From Burkholderia sp. GAS332 (GTDB lineage: Bacteria; Pseudomonadota; Gammaproteobacteria; Burkholderiales; Burkholderiaceae): 64,000 bases of DNA. The translations under genes were made by a program, and so were the position numbers. Of this stretch, positions 43,359-52,125 are shown piece by piece. The stretch covers positions 3,472,001 to 3,536,000 of the forward strand of contig FSRV01000002.1 of assembly GCA_900142905.1 (NCBI GenBank). Direction: 5' to 3'. The notes under the pieces are model-generated. The model was not told the DNA's origin. It worked only from the letters and a program-made list of their open reading frames with translations, and made no database searches. Position 1 is the stretch's first letter, and every line of letters begins with the position of its first letter.

Positions 43359-44102
43359 ATGACTAAGAGAAAAGTGATTCCGAGTCTGCGATCACTCGCA
43401 GATCAAGAGCGCGCAACGGCTAAGAAGGCCCGCGCATCGTGGCAGATGTTCACGATTATGGCAGAGTTTATCGAGGCGACCGAGTACCTCTCGGAGATTC
43501 GTCCGGCTGTCAGCATCTATGGCTCAGCGCGCCTGAAACCGAACTCGCCGTATTACAAACTCGCCACGCAGATCGCACGCAAGCTGTCGGACGCAGGCTT
43601 CGCGGTCATCTCGGGCGGCGGCCCCGGCATTATGGAAGCGGCCAACAAGGGCGCTCATGCAGGCAAGGCGCCTTCGGTCGGCCTGAACATCGAACTGCCG
43701 CACGAGCAATCGGGCAATCAATGGCAGGACATCTCGCTGCGCTTCCGCCATTTCTTCACGCGCAAGGTCACGTTCGTGAAGAACTCGGATGCGGTGATCG
43801 TCATGCCGGGCGGCTTCGGCACGCTGGATGAACTTGCCGAAGTCCTGACGCTGATTCAGACCAAGAAGTCGCGCCACGTGCCGATCATTCTGGTGGGCGG
43901 CGAGTTCTGGGAAGGCCTGCTTGCGTGGTTCAAGAACTCGCTCACGCCGATGGGCCTGATCAATCCGACGGATATGGACTTGATGCAAGTGATCGACGAT
44001 CCGGACCAGGTGCTCGAAGCGGTGTTGAAGTTCTACGAAGACCGTGAAGAAGTTGAGCCGCATCCGGCCAAATCGGATGACGACCGGATGTTCTATCTGT
44101 GA
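43359..44102 (+). CDS. LOG-family protein (nucleotide 5'-monophosphate phosphoribohydrolase-like)
   Basis: This 247-aa Rossmann-fold protein of the LOG (lonely guy) family, often misnamed lysine decarboxylase, has the two signatures GGGPGIMEAANKGAH (about residue 85) and PGGFGTLDELAE (about 150). Plant and bacterial LOG enzymes release cytokinin base from its ribotide; in bacteria without cytokinins they probably hydrolyse AMP or related nucleotides. The N-terminal region of about 45 residues (MTKRKVIPSLRSL...) extends the core. The start codon is one base from the divergent polA start. Confidence 0.9.
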   Translation: MTKRKVIPSLRSLADQERATAKKARASWQMFTIMAEFIEATEYLSEIRPAVSIYGSARLKPNSPYYKLATQIARKLSDAGFAVISGGGPGIMEAANKGAHAGKAPSVGLNIELPHEQSGNQWQDISLRFRHFFTRKVTFVKNSDAVIVMPGGFGTLDELAEVLTLIQTKKSRHVPIILVGGEFWEGLLAWFKNSLTPMGLINPTDMDLMQVIDDPDQVLEAVLKFYEDREEVEPHPAKSDDDRMFYL

Positions 44103-44189
44103 TGCTGGAACTTCGCGCCCCCGTGCGCGAAGTAAGTGCGCCAAATAAGCGTGCGATGTTCCATATGCATTGAGCAACGCGCGCGAGTT

Positions 44190-45107
44190 CTAGCGGGCGG
44201 CCTCCAGGTCGCTCGCTTCCACAACATCAGTCTGATCACCCTGCGCTTGCAGCCATTCGCAGAATTGCGCCACGAGCGGCGCCTGCGCGACCTCCCGCCT
44301 CGCTACCCACCAATAGCCGCGCGCATCAATGCGCGGGCCGGCCAACGGCACGATGAGCCGTCCCGATGCCAGCTCGTCCGCCAGCAAGGGCAACGGACCG
44401 AGCGCCACACCGAGGCCATCCACCGCAGCCTGCAAGGCCAGATAGAAGTGATCGAACGACTGCTTCTTCCGGCATTTCGCCGTGACGCCTGCTGCCGATA
44501 ACCAGTTGCCCCACGCATCGGGCCGCGTGTCCGAATGCAGCAGCACGTGCTTGGCGAGATCGTCGGCCACCTTGATCGGCGAGCGTTGCAGGAGCGCGGG
44601 ACTACAGACCGGAATCTCGCTTTCGCCAAGAAAATGGCCGCTCACGCAGTTCGGCCAATGCGCCGGACCGCGACGCACCGCGACGTCGAAGCTGTCCAGC
44701 GTTTCGACCGGTGCGTTTGAAGTCGACAAGCGCAACTCCACATTGGGCACCTTGCGCTGGAACTGATGAAGCCGCGGCAGCAGCCATTTCATCGCAAAGG
44801 TCGGCAGCGCATTCACCCGCAGCACATGGACGACGCCCGTATCGCGCAGTTGATCCGTAGCCAGCGCGATGCTGTCGAACGCGGCCTGCACGGTGGCCAG
44901 ATAGCGGCGGCCGTCGTCGGTCAGACGCACGCGCTTGCCACGGCGATGGAACACCTGCACGCCGAGCCATGTTTCAAAAGCCGCGACTTGCCGGCTAATT
45001 GCACCGTGCGTCACATGCAATTCGTTCGCCGCGGCGGTGAAGCTTTCATGCCGCGCGGCAGCTTCGAAGGCACGCAGCGCCGGAAAAGGAGGAAGATTAC
45101 GAGCCAT
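44190..45107 (-). CDS. LysR-family regulator (GcvA-like), divergent from chromate transporter
   Basis: This 305-aa LysR regulator has an N-terminal HTH (PFPALRAFEAAARHESFTAAANELHVTHGAISRQVAAFE, residues 5-45) and the usual effector domain. It resembles the GcvA/AmpR subgroup. The divergent partner begins about 100 bp away and encodes a two-gene chromate transporter. LysR control of such chr genes is plausible; the usual ChrB regulator is not present nearby. No lysR box could be assigned with confidence. Confidence 0.9.
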   Translation of the reverse strand: MARNLPPFPALRAFEAAARHESFTAAANELHVTHGAISRQVAAFETWLGVQVFHRRGKRVRLTDDGRRYLATVQAAFDSIALATDQLRDTGVVHVLRVNALPTFAMKWLLPRLHQFQRKVPNVELRLSTSNAPVETLDSFDVAVRRGPAHWPNCVSGHFLGESEIPVCSPALLQRSPIKVADDLAKHVLLHSDTRPDAWGNWLSAAGVTAKCRKKQSFDHFYLALQAAVDGLGVALGPLPLLADELASGRLIVPLAGPRIDARGYWWVARREVAQAPLVAQFCEWLQAQGDQTDVVEASDLEAAR

Positions 45108-45204
45108 GCTTGTGATTCTAGATCACAAAGGCGCGCGCAAAAATCGTTTTGCCCAGAGGCAGTTCGGCGCTAACCTCCTGAGCTTGAACTGGAAGCTTGG
45201 CGAT

Positions 45205-45774
45205 ATGGATCACGATCTCACCTCAACCGAGGCCGTACTGGCACCCGCGCCCACATTGCGGGAAATTTTTGGCGGCTTTCTTGGCCTCGGGCTGATCTCG
45301 TTCGGCGGCGCACTGCCGCTGGCGCGGCGCGCCGTGGTCGACCAAAGGCGCTGGCTGACCGGCGCGGAATTCACCGACTTGCTGGGCTTGTGCCAATTCT
45401 TGCCGGGCGGCAACGTGATCAATCTTTCGGTGGCGATCGGGATGCGCTTTCGCGGCGTGCCGGGTGCGCTAGCCGGTTTGCTCGGGCTGATCGCGGGGCC
45501 TTCGCTGGTCGTGATCGGCCTTGGCGTGCTGTACGAACACACGCAAAACAACCCGCACGTTCGCCATCTGTTTGCCGGTCTCGCGGCCGCGGCGTCCGGC
45601 CTGCTGATCTCGATGGCCGTGAAAATCCTGCTGCCGTTGCGCAATAAACCGATGGCCGCGCTTATCGCAGCGCTCGGCTTCGTCGCGATCGCGATCATGC
45701 GCCTGCCGCTTCTGCCAACGATGCTGGTGCTCACGCCGCTCAGTATCTACATCGCGTCGAGGGCCGCACGATGA
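45205..45774 (+). CDS. Chromate transporter, first CHR subunit
   Basis: This 189-aa short-chain CHR protein is one half of the chromate ion transporter fold. It begins LREIFGGFLGLGLISFGGALPLARRAVVDQRRWLTGAEFTDLLGLCQFLPGGNVINLS, the canonical CHR signature, and has five to six membrane helices. Short-chain CHR proteins act as a pair, each equivalent to half of the long ChrA. They export chromate, or in some cases handle sulfate-like anions. The next gene overlaps by four bases (ATGA). The ATG at 45205 is chosen because the longer frame overlaps the divergent LysR gene. Confidence 0.92.
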   Translation: MDHDLTSTEAVLAPAPTLREIFGGFLGLGLISFGGALPLARRAVVDQRRWLTGAEFTDLLGLCQFLPGGNVINLSVAIGMRFRGVPGALAGLLGLIAGPSLVVIGLGVLYEHTQNNPHVRHLFAGLAAAASGLLISMAVKILLPLRNKPMAALIAALGFVAIAIMRLPLLPTMLVLTPLSIYIASRAAR

Positions 45775-46301
45775 ACGACACGCTCATTTCTCTTGCCATT
45801 ATTTTCAGTCAGCTTTCGTTGCTGGCGTTCGGTGGCGGCAATACGATTCTTCCGGAGATGCAACGCCAGGTGGTGGATGTGCACCACTGGATGCCGGCCA
45901 GCGAGTTCAGCGCGCTGTTCGCGCTCGCGCAAGCGGCGCCGGGGCCGAACCTGATGATCGTCACGCTGATCGGCTGGCACGTGGCGGGTTGGGCGGGGAT
46001 GCTGGTGACGTCAGTGGCGAAGTTCGGACCGTCGTCGATCGTGACGATTCTTGCGCTGCATGCGTGGGACCGGTTCAAGGACCGTCCGTGGCGGCGTTAC
46101 GCGCAAATGGGGTTGGTGCCGGTGACCGCGGGCATCGTCGCGGCGAGCGCGGCCCTGATCGCCGAAGCGTCGAACCCGACCGCGATTGCGTGGGCAATCT
46201 GCGCCTTTACCGCTGTGCTGGCGCTGAAGACAAGGATTCATCCGCTGTGGCTACTCGCGGCTGGAAGCTTGATCGGGCTGACGGGGGTTGGGCAGTTCTA
46301 A
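45771..46301 (+). CDS. Chromate transporter, second CHR subunit
   Basis: This 176-aa partner half of the short-chain CHR pair has the signature SLLAFGGGNTILPEMQRQVVDVHHWMPASEFSALFALAQAAPGPNLM and six hydrophobic segments. It is coupled to the first subunit through an ATGA overlap. Together the two probably form one transporter with opposed topologies. The neighbouring LysR regulator may respond to chromate or another oxyanion; no other metal-resistance gene is near. Confidence 0.92.
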   Translation: MNDTLISLAIIFSQLSLLAFGGGNTILPEMQRQVVDVHHWMPASEFSALFALAQAAPGPNLMIVTLIGWHVAGWAGMLVTSVAKFGPSSIVTILALHAWDRFKDRPWRRYAQMGLVPVTAGIVAASAALIAEASNPTAIAWAICAFTAVLALKTRIHPLWLLAAGSLIGLTGVGQF

Positions 46302-46358
46302 ACCGGAGATCAGGCTTGCGTGCGAGCGCAAACAACGCTCGCTCGCAAACCTAAGCGC

Positions 46359-47885
46359 TTACTGAAACGCTACTTCCGCGAAGCTGCGCAACTTGCGGCT
46401 ATGCAAACGATGCAGCCCATTCATCCGTAACAACTCCATCGCCTTCACGCCGATCTGCAGATGCTGATCGACTTGCGCGCGATAGAACTGATCCGCCATG
46501 CCGGGCAGTTTCAACTCGCCATGCAAGGGCTTGTCCGACACGCATAGCAAGGTACCGTAAGGCACACGGAAGCGGAACCCGTTGGCGGCGATCGTCGCGC
46601 TTTCCATATCGAGCGCGACCGCGCGGCTTTGCGACAACCGCTGCACCGGCTCACGATGATCGCGCAACTCCCAGTTGCGGTTATCCACACTCGCCACCGT
46701 GCCCGTACGCATCACGCGCTTCAACTCCACGCCATCCAGTTGCGTGACCTGCGCGACCGCGCGCTCCAACGCCACCTGCACTTCGGCAAGTGCAGGAATC
46801 GGTACCCACAGTGGCAAGTCGTCGTCAAGCACGTGATCTTCGCGCACATAGCCGTGCGCCAGCACGTAATCGCCCAAACGCTGCGTGTTACGCAGTCCCG
46901 CGCAGTGGCCCAGCATGATCCACGCGTGCGGACGCAGCACGGCGATGTGATCGGTAATCGTCTTCGCGTTCGACGGCCCGACACCGATGTTGACCATCGT
47001 GATGCCGCTGCCGTCGGCGCGCTTCAGGTGATACGCAGGCATCTGCGGCAGACGCGGGGGCGCCGTGCCTTCCTGCGCCTGCTCACCGAGATTTTCGTTG
47101 TACGTGATCACGTCGCCCGGTTCGACGAACGACGTGTATTCGCTGCGATAGGCGCGCAGTTCTTCGTCGTCGGTACGGGCCATCATCGTGCGGCCGAGTT
47201 TGACGAACTCATCGATATAGAACTGGTAGTTCGTGTACAGCACGTAGTTCTGGCAATGCGTGGGCGACGTCGCCGTATAGTGCTTCAGCCGATGCAGCGA
47301 GAAATCCACCCGCGCCGCCGTGAACAGCGCCAACGGATGCGGCTCGCCCGGCGGCGGTTCATACGTGCCGTTGACGATGCGGTCGTCGAGCAACGCGAGA
47401 TCCGGCGTGTCGAACACGTCGCGCATCAGGAACAGGCGCTCGCGATCCAGATCGCCCTCGAGGTGGATGCCCTCAGCGAATGCGAAGTGGATCGGAATCG
47501 GCTGGTCGGACACCCCGACTTCGATCTGCACGTGGTGGTTCTTGGCCAGCAGGCGCAACTGCTCGCGATAGTAGTCGCCGAATAGATCCGGCCGCGTGAC
47601 CGTGGTTTCGAACACGCCCGGACCCGCGACAAAACCGTACGAGCGGCGCGAGTCGATATGCGTGTTGACTTCGGTGCGCACCCGGACGAACGGGTAGCAG
47701 GCGCGCACCCGGCGCTCGAACAATTCGTTGCGGCGGTAGCGCGCGAAGGCGTCGCGCAGGAACGAGGTGTTCGCTTCGTAGATCGCCGACAGACGCGTGA
47801 CGGCCTCGGTCGCGTCGTCGAAGGATTCGGTCGGGAAGCTGTTGGCGGGAGTCTGCACCGCGCGTTGATTGGTATCGTTGTTCAT
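46359..47885 (-). CDS. amn: AMP nucleosidase
   Basis: This 508-aa enzyme hydrolyses AMP to adenine and ribose 5-phosphate and so influences adenylate pools. It has an N-terminal regulatory domain of the AMN type and a C-terminal nucleoside-phosphorylase-like domain (MVNIGVGPSNAKTITDHIAVLRPHAWIMLGHCAGLR, AVALDMESATIAANGFRFRVPYGTLLCVSDKPLHGELKLPG). E. coli Amn is 484 aa, so the length fits. The ATG at 47885 has GAGG nine bases upstream, better spaced than the neighbouring ATG at 47891. It is convergent with the chromate transporter genes. Confidence 0.93.
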   Translation of the reverse strand: MNNDTNQRAVQTPANSFPTESFDDATEAVTRLSAIYEANTSFLRDAFARYRRNELFERRVRACYPFVRVRTEVNTHIDSRRSYGFVAGPGVFETTVTRPDLFGDYYREQLRLLAKNHHVQIEVGVSDQPIPIHFAFAEGIHLEGDLDRERLFLMRDVFDTPDLALLDDRIVNGTYEPPPGEPHPLALFTAARVDFSLHRLKHYTATSPTHCQNYVLYTNYQFYIDEFVKLGRTMMARTDDEELRAYRSEYTSFVEPGDVITYNENLGEQAQEGTAPPRLPQMPAYHLKRADGSGITMVNIGVGPSNAKTITDHIAVLRPHAWIMLGHCAGLRNTQRLGDYVLAHGYVREDHVLDDDLPLWVPIPALAEVQVALERAVAQVTQLDGVELKRVMRTGTVASVDNRNWELRDHREPVQRLSQSRAVALDMESATIAANGFRFRVPYGTLLCVSDKPLHGELKLPGMADQFYRAQVDQHLQIGVKAMELLRMNGLHRLHSRKLRSFAEVAFQ

Positions 47886-48085
47886 CTTCATTCGCCTCGA
47901 TTGATGAGATGACATTACCACGGAACCCGTGATCGCCAAATGACCGCGCGGCGCCTACCACAACCGCCGCCATAGCGGTCGCAAGATTGCGCGCACGTCG
48001 CGCGAAAGCGGCGCAAAATAAGGCGATTGCGCCCGTAGGCAAGGCTGGATTTGCTAGAATCGGGGCACCATATTGGAGAATCACC

Positions 48086-48481
48086 ATGAAGCAGCTCCTT
48101 CCCGTCGCCGTTGCACTGGCCCTCGCCTTTGGCAACGCCGCGCTGGCTGCCCAGCCTGTCGATGACACTCCGCCAGCCGACGCGCCCCAGTCCGCCAATG
48201 AACGGGCCGGCCTGCCTGACCTGGCGAAGATCAATCGTCCGGCCGCCGAGGTCAGCTCGAAGGTCGAAATCAACGTCCCGCGCACGCCAAGCTTCTACGA
48301 ACGTAGCGCTAACGGCACCGAAATCACCGAATATCGCGATAAAGGCAAGCCCGTTGAAATCAACGTGCATTCGAATCTCGGCACGCGCTATCAGATGAGC
48401 GCGCCGCTCGACACGTCGCCCACCGTGCGCGACAACGGCCGCGCAAGCACGCGTTTGCCGTCGGTGAATCTGACTTATTGA
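48086..48481 (+). CDS. DUF2782 exported protein upstream of thrB
   Basis: This 131-aa protein has a clear signal peptide (MKQLLPVAVALALAFGNAALA) followed by a Pro/Ala-rich linker. It then has a DUF2782-like domain (TPSFYERSANGTEITEYRDKGKPVEINVHSNLGTRYQM). In Pseudomonas and other proteobacteria DUF2782 genes lie next to polA and thrB; here thrB follows 278 bp downstream and polA is 5 kb away. The function is unknown. It is probably periplasmic. The TTGGAGAATCACC ribosome-binding site supports the ATG at 48086. Confidence 0.85.
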   Translation: MKQLLPVAVALALAFGNAALAAQPVDDTPPADAPQSANERAGLPDLAKINRPAAEVSSKVEINVPRTPSFYERSANGTEITEYRDKGKPVEINVHSNLGTRYQMSAPLDTSPTVRDNGRASTRLPSVNLTY

Positions 48482-48759
48482 TGCATACCGGGGCGGCGTG
48501 AGCCGCTCCCCTGGATCTGCGCGGCCCGCGGGCGTCGCCTCGGGCTTTCAGCCTGCGTGGTCGTTTTAAGCACCGCCTGCAGCACGGCGATCCCGCGTTG
48601 AATGGTCGCAGCGTTTTGCGGCCCTGAAGGGCAGCCAGGACTGGCGGCCCGGATTGGCTGTCCTGATCGACCTTGATCGCGCTTTCTGCAACGCATTTGC
48701 CACACCTCGCACTGGCCGCATCGCGCCCAGCCCGACTAACCTGATCCGACGTTTCCCGC

Positions 48760-49755
48760 ATGGCTGTCTTCACCGCTGTCACCGAACCCCAACTAGCAGA
48801 ATGGATGCGTCATTACGATCTCGGCGAAGTCGTCGAGTTTCGCGGCATCCCGTCCGGTATTGAGAACAGCAACTTCTTTCTGACGACGACGCGCGGCGAA
48901 TACGTCCTCACGATTTTCGAAAAGCTGACGGCCGAACAACTGCCGTTCTATCTCGATCTGATGCAGCATCTGGCCGCGCACCGCGTGCCGGTGCCGGACC
49001 CCATGCCGCGCGAAGACGGCGCGCTGTTCGGCACCCTGCACGGCAAGCCCGCCGCCATCGTGACCAAGCTCGAAGGCGCGCCGGAATTGGCGCCGCAAGT
49101 CGAACATTGCGCCGAGGTCGGGCACATGCTCGCGCGCATGCATCTGGCGGGGCGCGATTACCCGCGCTATCAGCCGAATCTGCGCAGCCTGCCGTGGTGG
49201 CAGGAAACCGTGCCGACCATCCTGCCGTTCGTCGCGGGCGCGCAGCGCGACTTGCTGTCGTCCGAACTGGCGCATCAAGAGGCTTTCTTCGCGTCGGCGG
49301 ATTACGCCGCGTTGCCCGCAGGCCCCTGCCACGCCGACCTGTTCCGTGACAATGCGCTGTTCGCACACGCCGCGCCGGACACCGGTCACGAGGTGCGCCT
49401 AGGCGGCTTCTTCGACTTCTATTTCGCCGGCTGCGACAAGTGGCTGTTCGACGTCGCGGTCACGGTCAACGACTGGTGCGTCGACCTCACCACCGGCAAG
49501 CTCGACGACGCGCGCACCGAAGCCATGCTGCGCGCCTACCAGACCGTGCGCCCATTCACCGCAGAAGAAAACCGCCACTGGGGCGATATGCTGCGCGCGG
49601 GCGCTTACCGCTTCTGGGTCTCGCGCCTGTATGATTTTCATTTGCCGCGCGCGGCCGAGTTGCTCAAACCGCACGACCCCGGCCATTTCGAGCGCATTCT
49701 GCGCGAACGCCTGTCCGGCGTTGCACTTCCAGGCATTCATATCTCATGCAACTGA
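48760..49755 (+). CDS. thrB: Homoserine kinase (APH-fold type)
   Basis: This 331-aa homoserine kinase of the choline-kinase/APH-fold class phosphorylates homoserine for threonine synthesis. The Brenner-type motif [14 protein letters not shown] (catalytic Asp in HADLFRDN, about residue 190) and the metal-binding [20 protein letters not shown] (about 215) are intact. The N-terminus is [21 protein letters not shown], typical of this class. The stop overlaps the start of the downstream BPSS1780-family membrane gene by 10 bases, so the two are coupled. Confidence 0.95.
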   Translation: MAVFTAVTEPQLAEWMRHYDLGEVVEFRGIPSGIENSNFFLTTTRGEYVLTIFEKLTAEQLPFYLDLMQHLAAHRVPVPDPMPREDGALFGTLHGKPAAIVTKLEGAPELAPQVEHCAEVGHMLARMHLAGRDYPRYQPNLRSLPWWQETVPTILPFVAGAQRDLLSSELAHQEAFFASADYAALPAGPCHADLFRDNALFAHAAPDTGHEVRLGGFFDFYFAGCDKWLFDVAVTVNDWCVDLTTGKLDDARTEAMLRAYQTVRPFTAEENRHWGDMLRAGAYRFWVSRLYDFHLPRAAELLKPHDPGHFERILRERLSGVALPGIHISCN

Positions 49756-50552
49756 TCGAAGTCCCCGCGAAAACCGGCTATGTCTGGTTCCGGCAGGGTA
49801 TCTGGCTGTTCCGCAAGAACCCGCTCGCGTTTCTGACACTGTTCTTCACCTATCTGCTGGTCATGACGCTGGCGTCGCAGATTCCGGTCATCGGCGGCGT
49901 GCTGCCGCTGGTCTTCATTCCGGGGGTCGCGGTGGGTTTCATGGCGGCGTGCCGCAACACGATCGCGGGCAAGCCGGTGTTCCCGACCATTCTGGTGGAC
50001 GGCTTTCACTCGTACGGCCCCGGGGTCGCCAAACGTCTGCTGGTGCTGGGCGTGCTGTACGTGGTCGCGATGGCGCTCGTGCTGGCAGGCTCGGCACTCG
50101 CCGACGGCGGCATGCTGCTGAAGGTCATGCTCGGCATCGCCACCATGGACCAGGACGCGATCGCCAACAGCAATATCCCGCTGGCGGTGATCGCCGCGTT
50201 CGCGTTCTACATTCCGGTCGCGATGATTTTCTGGTTCTCGCCGATCCTTACTGCGTGGCACGACGTGCCACCCGTCAAGGCGATGTTCTTCAGCGTCGTC
50301 AGTTGCTGGCGCAATCGCGGTGCGTTCATCGTGTTCGGTGCTTTGTGGTTCGCGGTGGCGACGACGGTCTCGTTCGGCCTGACCGCGCTGATGCAGGCGC
50401 TGGGCGCGGGCGACTTCGCGTTCGCGGTTCTGATGCCCGCCACGATGATCGTCACGACCATGCTGTATTGCTCGTTCTACGCGACCTATCGCGGCTGCTT
50501 CGGCGTGCAAACGCCCGAAGCGCCGGATTTGCCGACCACGCCGGCGGCTTGA
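49746..50552 (+). CDS. BPSS1780-family inner-membrane protein
   Basis: This 268-aa multi-spanning membrane protein has about six helices (for example [40 protein letters not shown] and [25 protein letters not shown]). It belongs to the family named after BPSS1780 of B. pseudomallei. No function is known. It is translated from inside the end of thrB with a 10-base overlap, so it may be co-regulated with homoserine kinase, though a link to amino-acid transport is only a guess. Confidence 0.9.
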   Translation: MQLIEVPAKTGYVWFRQGIWLFRKNPLAFLTLFFTYLLVMTLASQIPVIGGVLPLVFIPGVAVGFMAACRNTIAGKPVFPTILVDGFHSYGPGVAKRLLVLGVLYVVAMALVLAGSALADGGMLLKVMLGIATMDQDAIANSNIPLAVIAAFAFYIPVAMIFWFSPILTAWHDVPPVKAMFFSVVSCWRNRGAFIVFGALWFAVATTVSFGLTALMQALGAGDFAFAVLMPATMIVTTMLYCSFYATYRGCFGVQTPEAPDLPTTPAA

Positions 50553-50780
50553 GCACCGGCTAGGCTGCTGTTCACGCGCGGGCGCTTTTTAGACGCTCGC
50601 GCGGTTTCACCCGGTGGCCTCCGCCTCCCCGTCTCACTGCCCTCGGCACTCCCGCCTCAGCGCACCGCCCGCCTCCACCGCGTCGTTGAATCCTCCGTCA
50701 CACTCGTCAAGGTGCGTCGACTTGCGGCACAATGGTTTGCGCGCAATCGATTTGCACGCTCTTTTTAGACGAGATGCATC

Positions 50781-51233
50781 ATGACCCAGCGCCCCACCTT
50801 GCCCTTCACGCTCGACGAGCAACTCTGCTTTGCACTCTATTCGACCTCGCTTGCGATGACGAAAGCGTACAAGCCTTTGCTCGACAAACTCGGCCTCACA
50901 TACCCGCAGTACCTGGCCATGCTGGCGCTCTGGGAGGCCGACGACGTCACGGTGAAAGATATGGCCGCGCGCCTGAATCTCGACTCGGCAACGGTCACAC
51001 CGCTGCTCAAACGTCTCGAAGCGCAGGGCTACCTGGAACGGGTACGCGGCGTCGAAGATGAGCGGCTCGTCTATATCCGCCTCACCAAAGCGGGCACCGC
51101 ACTGAAGCGCCAGGCACGCGAAGTGCCGGCCGAGATCTTCTGCGCGACCCAGCAGTCGCCGGAATTCCTGCTCCGTCTGCGCGACGATCTGACGCGCCTG
51201 CGCACCACGCTCAACGATTACATGGGCCACTAA
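50781..51233 (+). CDS. ohrR: OhrR, MarR-family organic hydroperoxide sensor
   Basis: This 150-aa MarR-family repressor has the reactive cysteine Cys16 in LDEQLCFALYSTS, the OhrR signature, and a second cysteine at Cys121 in EIFCATQQ. It therefore fits the two-cysteine class, which forms a disulfide on oxidation by organic peroxides and leaves DNA. The winged HTH is DDVTVKDMAARLNLDSATVTPLLKRLEAQGYL. It precedes ohr on the same strand across 170 bp containing a palindromic operator, so both genes are likely controlled by it. Confidence 0.95.
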   Translation: MTQRPTLPFTLDEQLCFALYSTSLAMTKAYKPLLDKLGLTYPQYLAMLALWEADDVTVKDMAARLNLDSATVTPLLKRLEAQGYLERVRGVEDERLVYIRLTKAGTALKRQAREVPAEIFCATQQSPEFLLRLRDDLTRLRTTLNDYMGH

Positions 51234-51285
51234 CCGGCCTGCTTAAACAAGCGCGCTATCGACACGATACAAAAATTAATTTGCA

Positions 51286-51300
51286 CACAAATGATTTGTG
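51286..51300. promoter_or_regulatory. OhrR operator upstream of ohr
   Basis: CACAAAT-G-ATTTGTG is a perfect 15-bp palindrome about 105 bp before the ohr ATG, next to an AT-rich run AAAAATTAATTT. The shape fits known OhrR sites, which are AT-rich inverted repeats. Confidence 0.68.
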
Positions 51301-51402
51301 CACTATCTTTGTCACATGCCGCTTCGATAGGGCTCCGCCAGAAAGGCGGGCAAGCAGCGGCAAGCAGGCAAATCCAGATAACCCAGATATAGGAGCAGCA
51401 CA

Positions 51403-51822
51403 ATGAACATCCTCTACAAGGCAAGCGCAACCAGCACCGGTGGCCGTGACGGCCGTGCAGTATCGTCGGACAATGCGTTGGACGTGAAGCTGGCAGCACC
51501 GCGTGAACTGGGCGGCAACGGCGCAGCGGGCACCAACCCGGAACAACTGTTTGCTGCCGGCTACTCGGCGTGTTTCCTGAGCGCGATGAAGTTCGTCGCC
51601 GGCCAGCGCAAGCAGACTTTGCCGGCTGACACGCAAGTCACGGCAGAAGTGGGGATCGGCCCGAACGACAACGGCGGCTTCGCGCTGGACATCGATCTGC
51701 GCGTCTCGTTGCCGGGCCTCGCTGCAGACGCAGCCAAGGAACTGGTCGACGCAGCGCACCAGGTCTGCCCGTACTCGAATGCCACGCGCAACAACGTTGC
51801 GGTGCGTCTGCAAGTCGCGTAA
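51403..51822 (+). CDS. ohr: Organic hydroperoxide resistance protein Ohr
   Basis: This 139-aa OsmC/Ohr-fold peroxidase reduces organic hydroperoxides with two catalytic cysteines: Cys57 in AAGYSACFLSAMKF and Cys122 in HQVCPYSNATR. Glu47 in TNPEQLFAAGY completes the active-site pattern. The length is typical. It is induced through OhrR and lies beside its regulator. It has its own promoter region with the palindrome at 51286-51300 and ends about 65 bp before a hairpin. Confidence 0.97.
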   Translation: MNILYKASATSTGGRDGRAVSSDNALDVKLAAPRELGGNGAAGTNPEQLFAAGYSACFLSAMKFVAGQRKQTLPADTQVTAEVGIGPNDNGGFALDIDLRVSLPGLAADAAKELVDAAHQVCPYSNATRNNVAVRLQVA

Positions 51823-51888
51823 GCCGCAGCGGCTTCAATGAATTGCCGATGAATCGTTGACGCGCGCGGTAAAGCCGCGCCGCAATGA

Positions 51889-51936
51889 ACAACGCCCGCA
51901 CCCTGCAAAACAGGCGCGGGCGTTGTGCTGTTTTAG
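51889..51936 (+). terminator. Terminator of ohr
   Basis: ACAACGCCCGC and GCGGGCGTTGT form an 11-bp stem followed by GCTGTTTT. Confidence 0.85.
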
Positions 51937-52125
51937 GGCACGATAGGAATTTTCGGACGCGGCACGCAACGTGCGACAACGATCCGACCCACCACCTGCC
52001 GTCACGCGACTTCTCCTATCGATCTGTGAATAAATGCACGGTTCAGTAATATCGTCGCCCGGCAGCTAGTCATTGCGCCGACCGATGCTTCGCCGCGCAG
52101 CCGTTCACCCCGACCCACGATCCCG

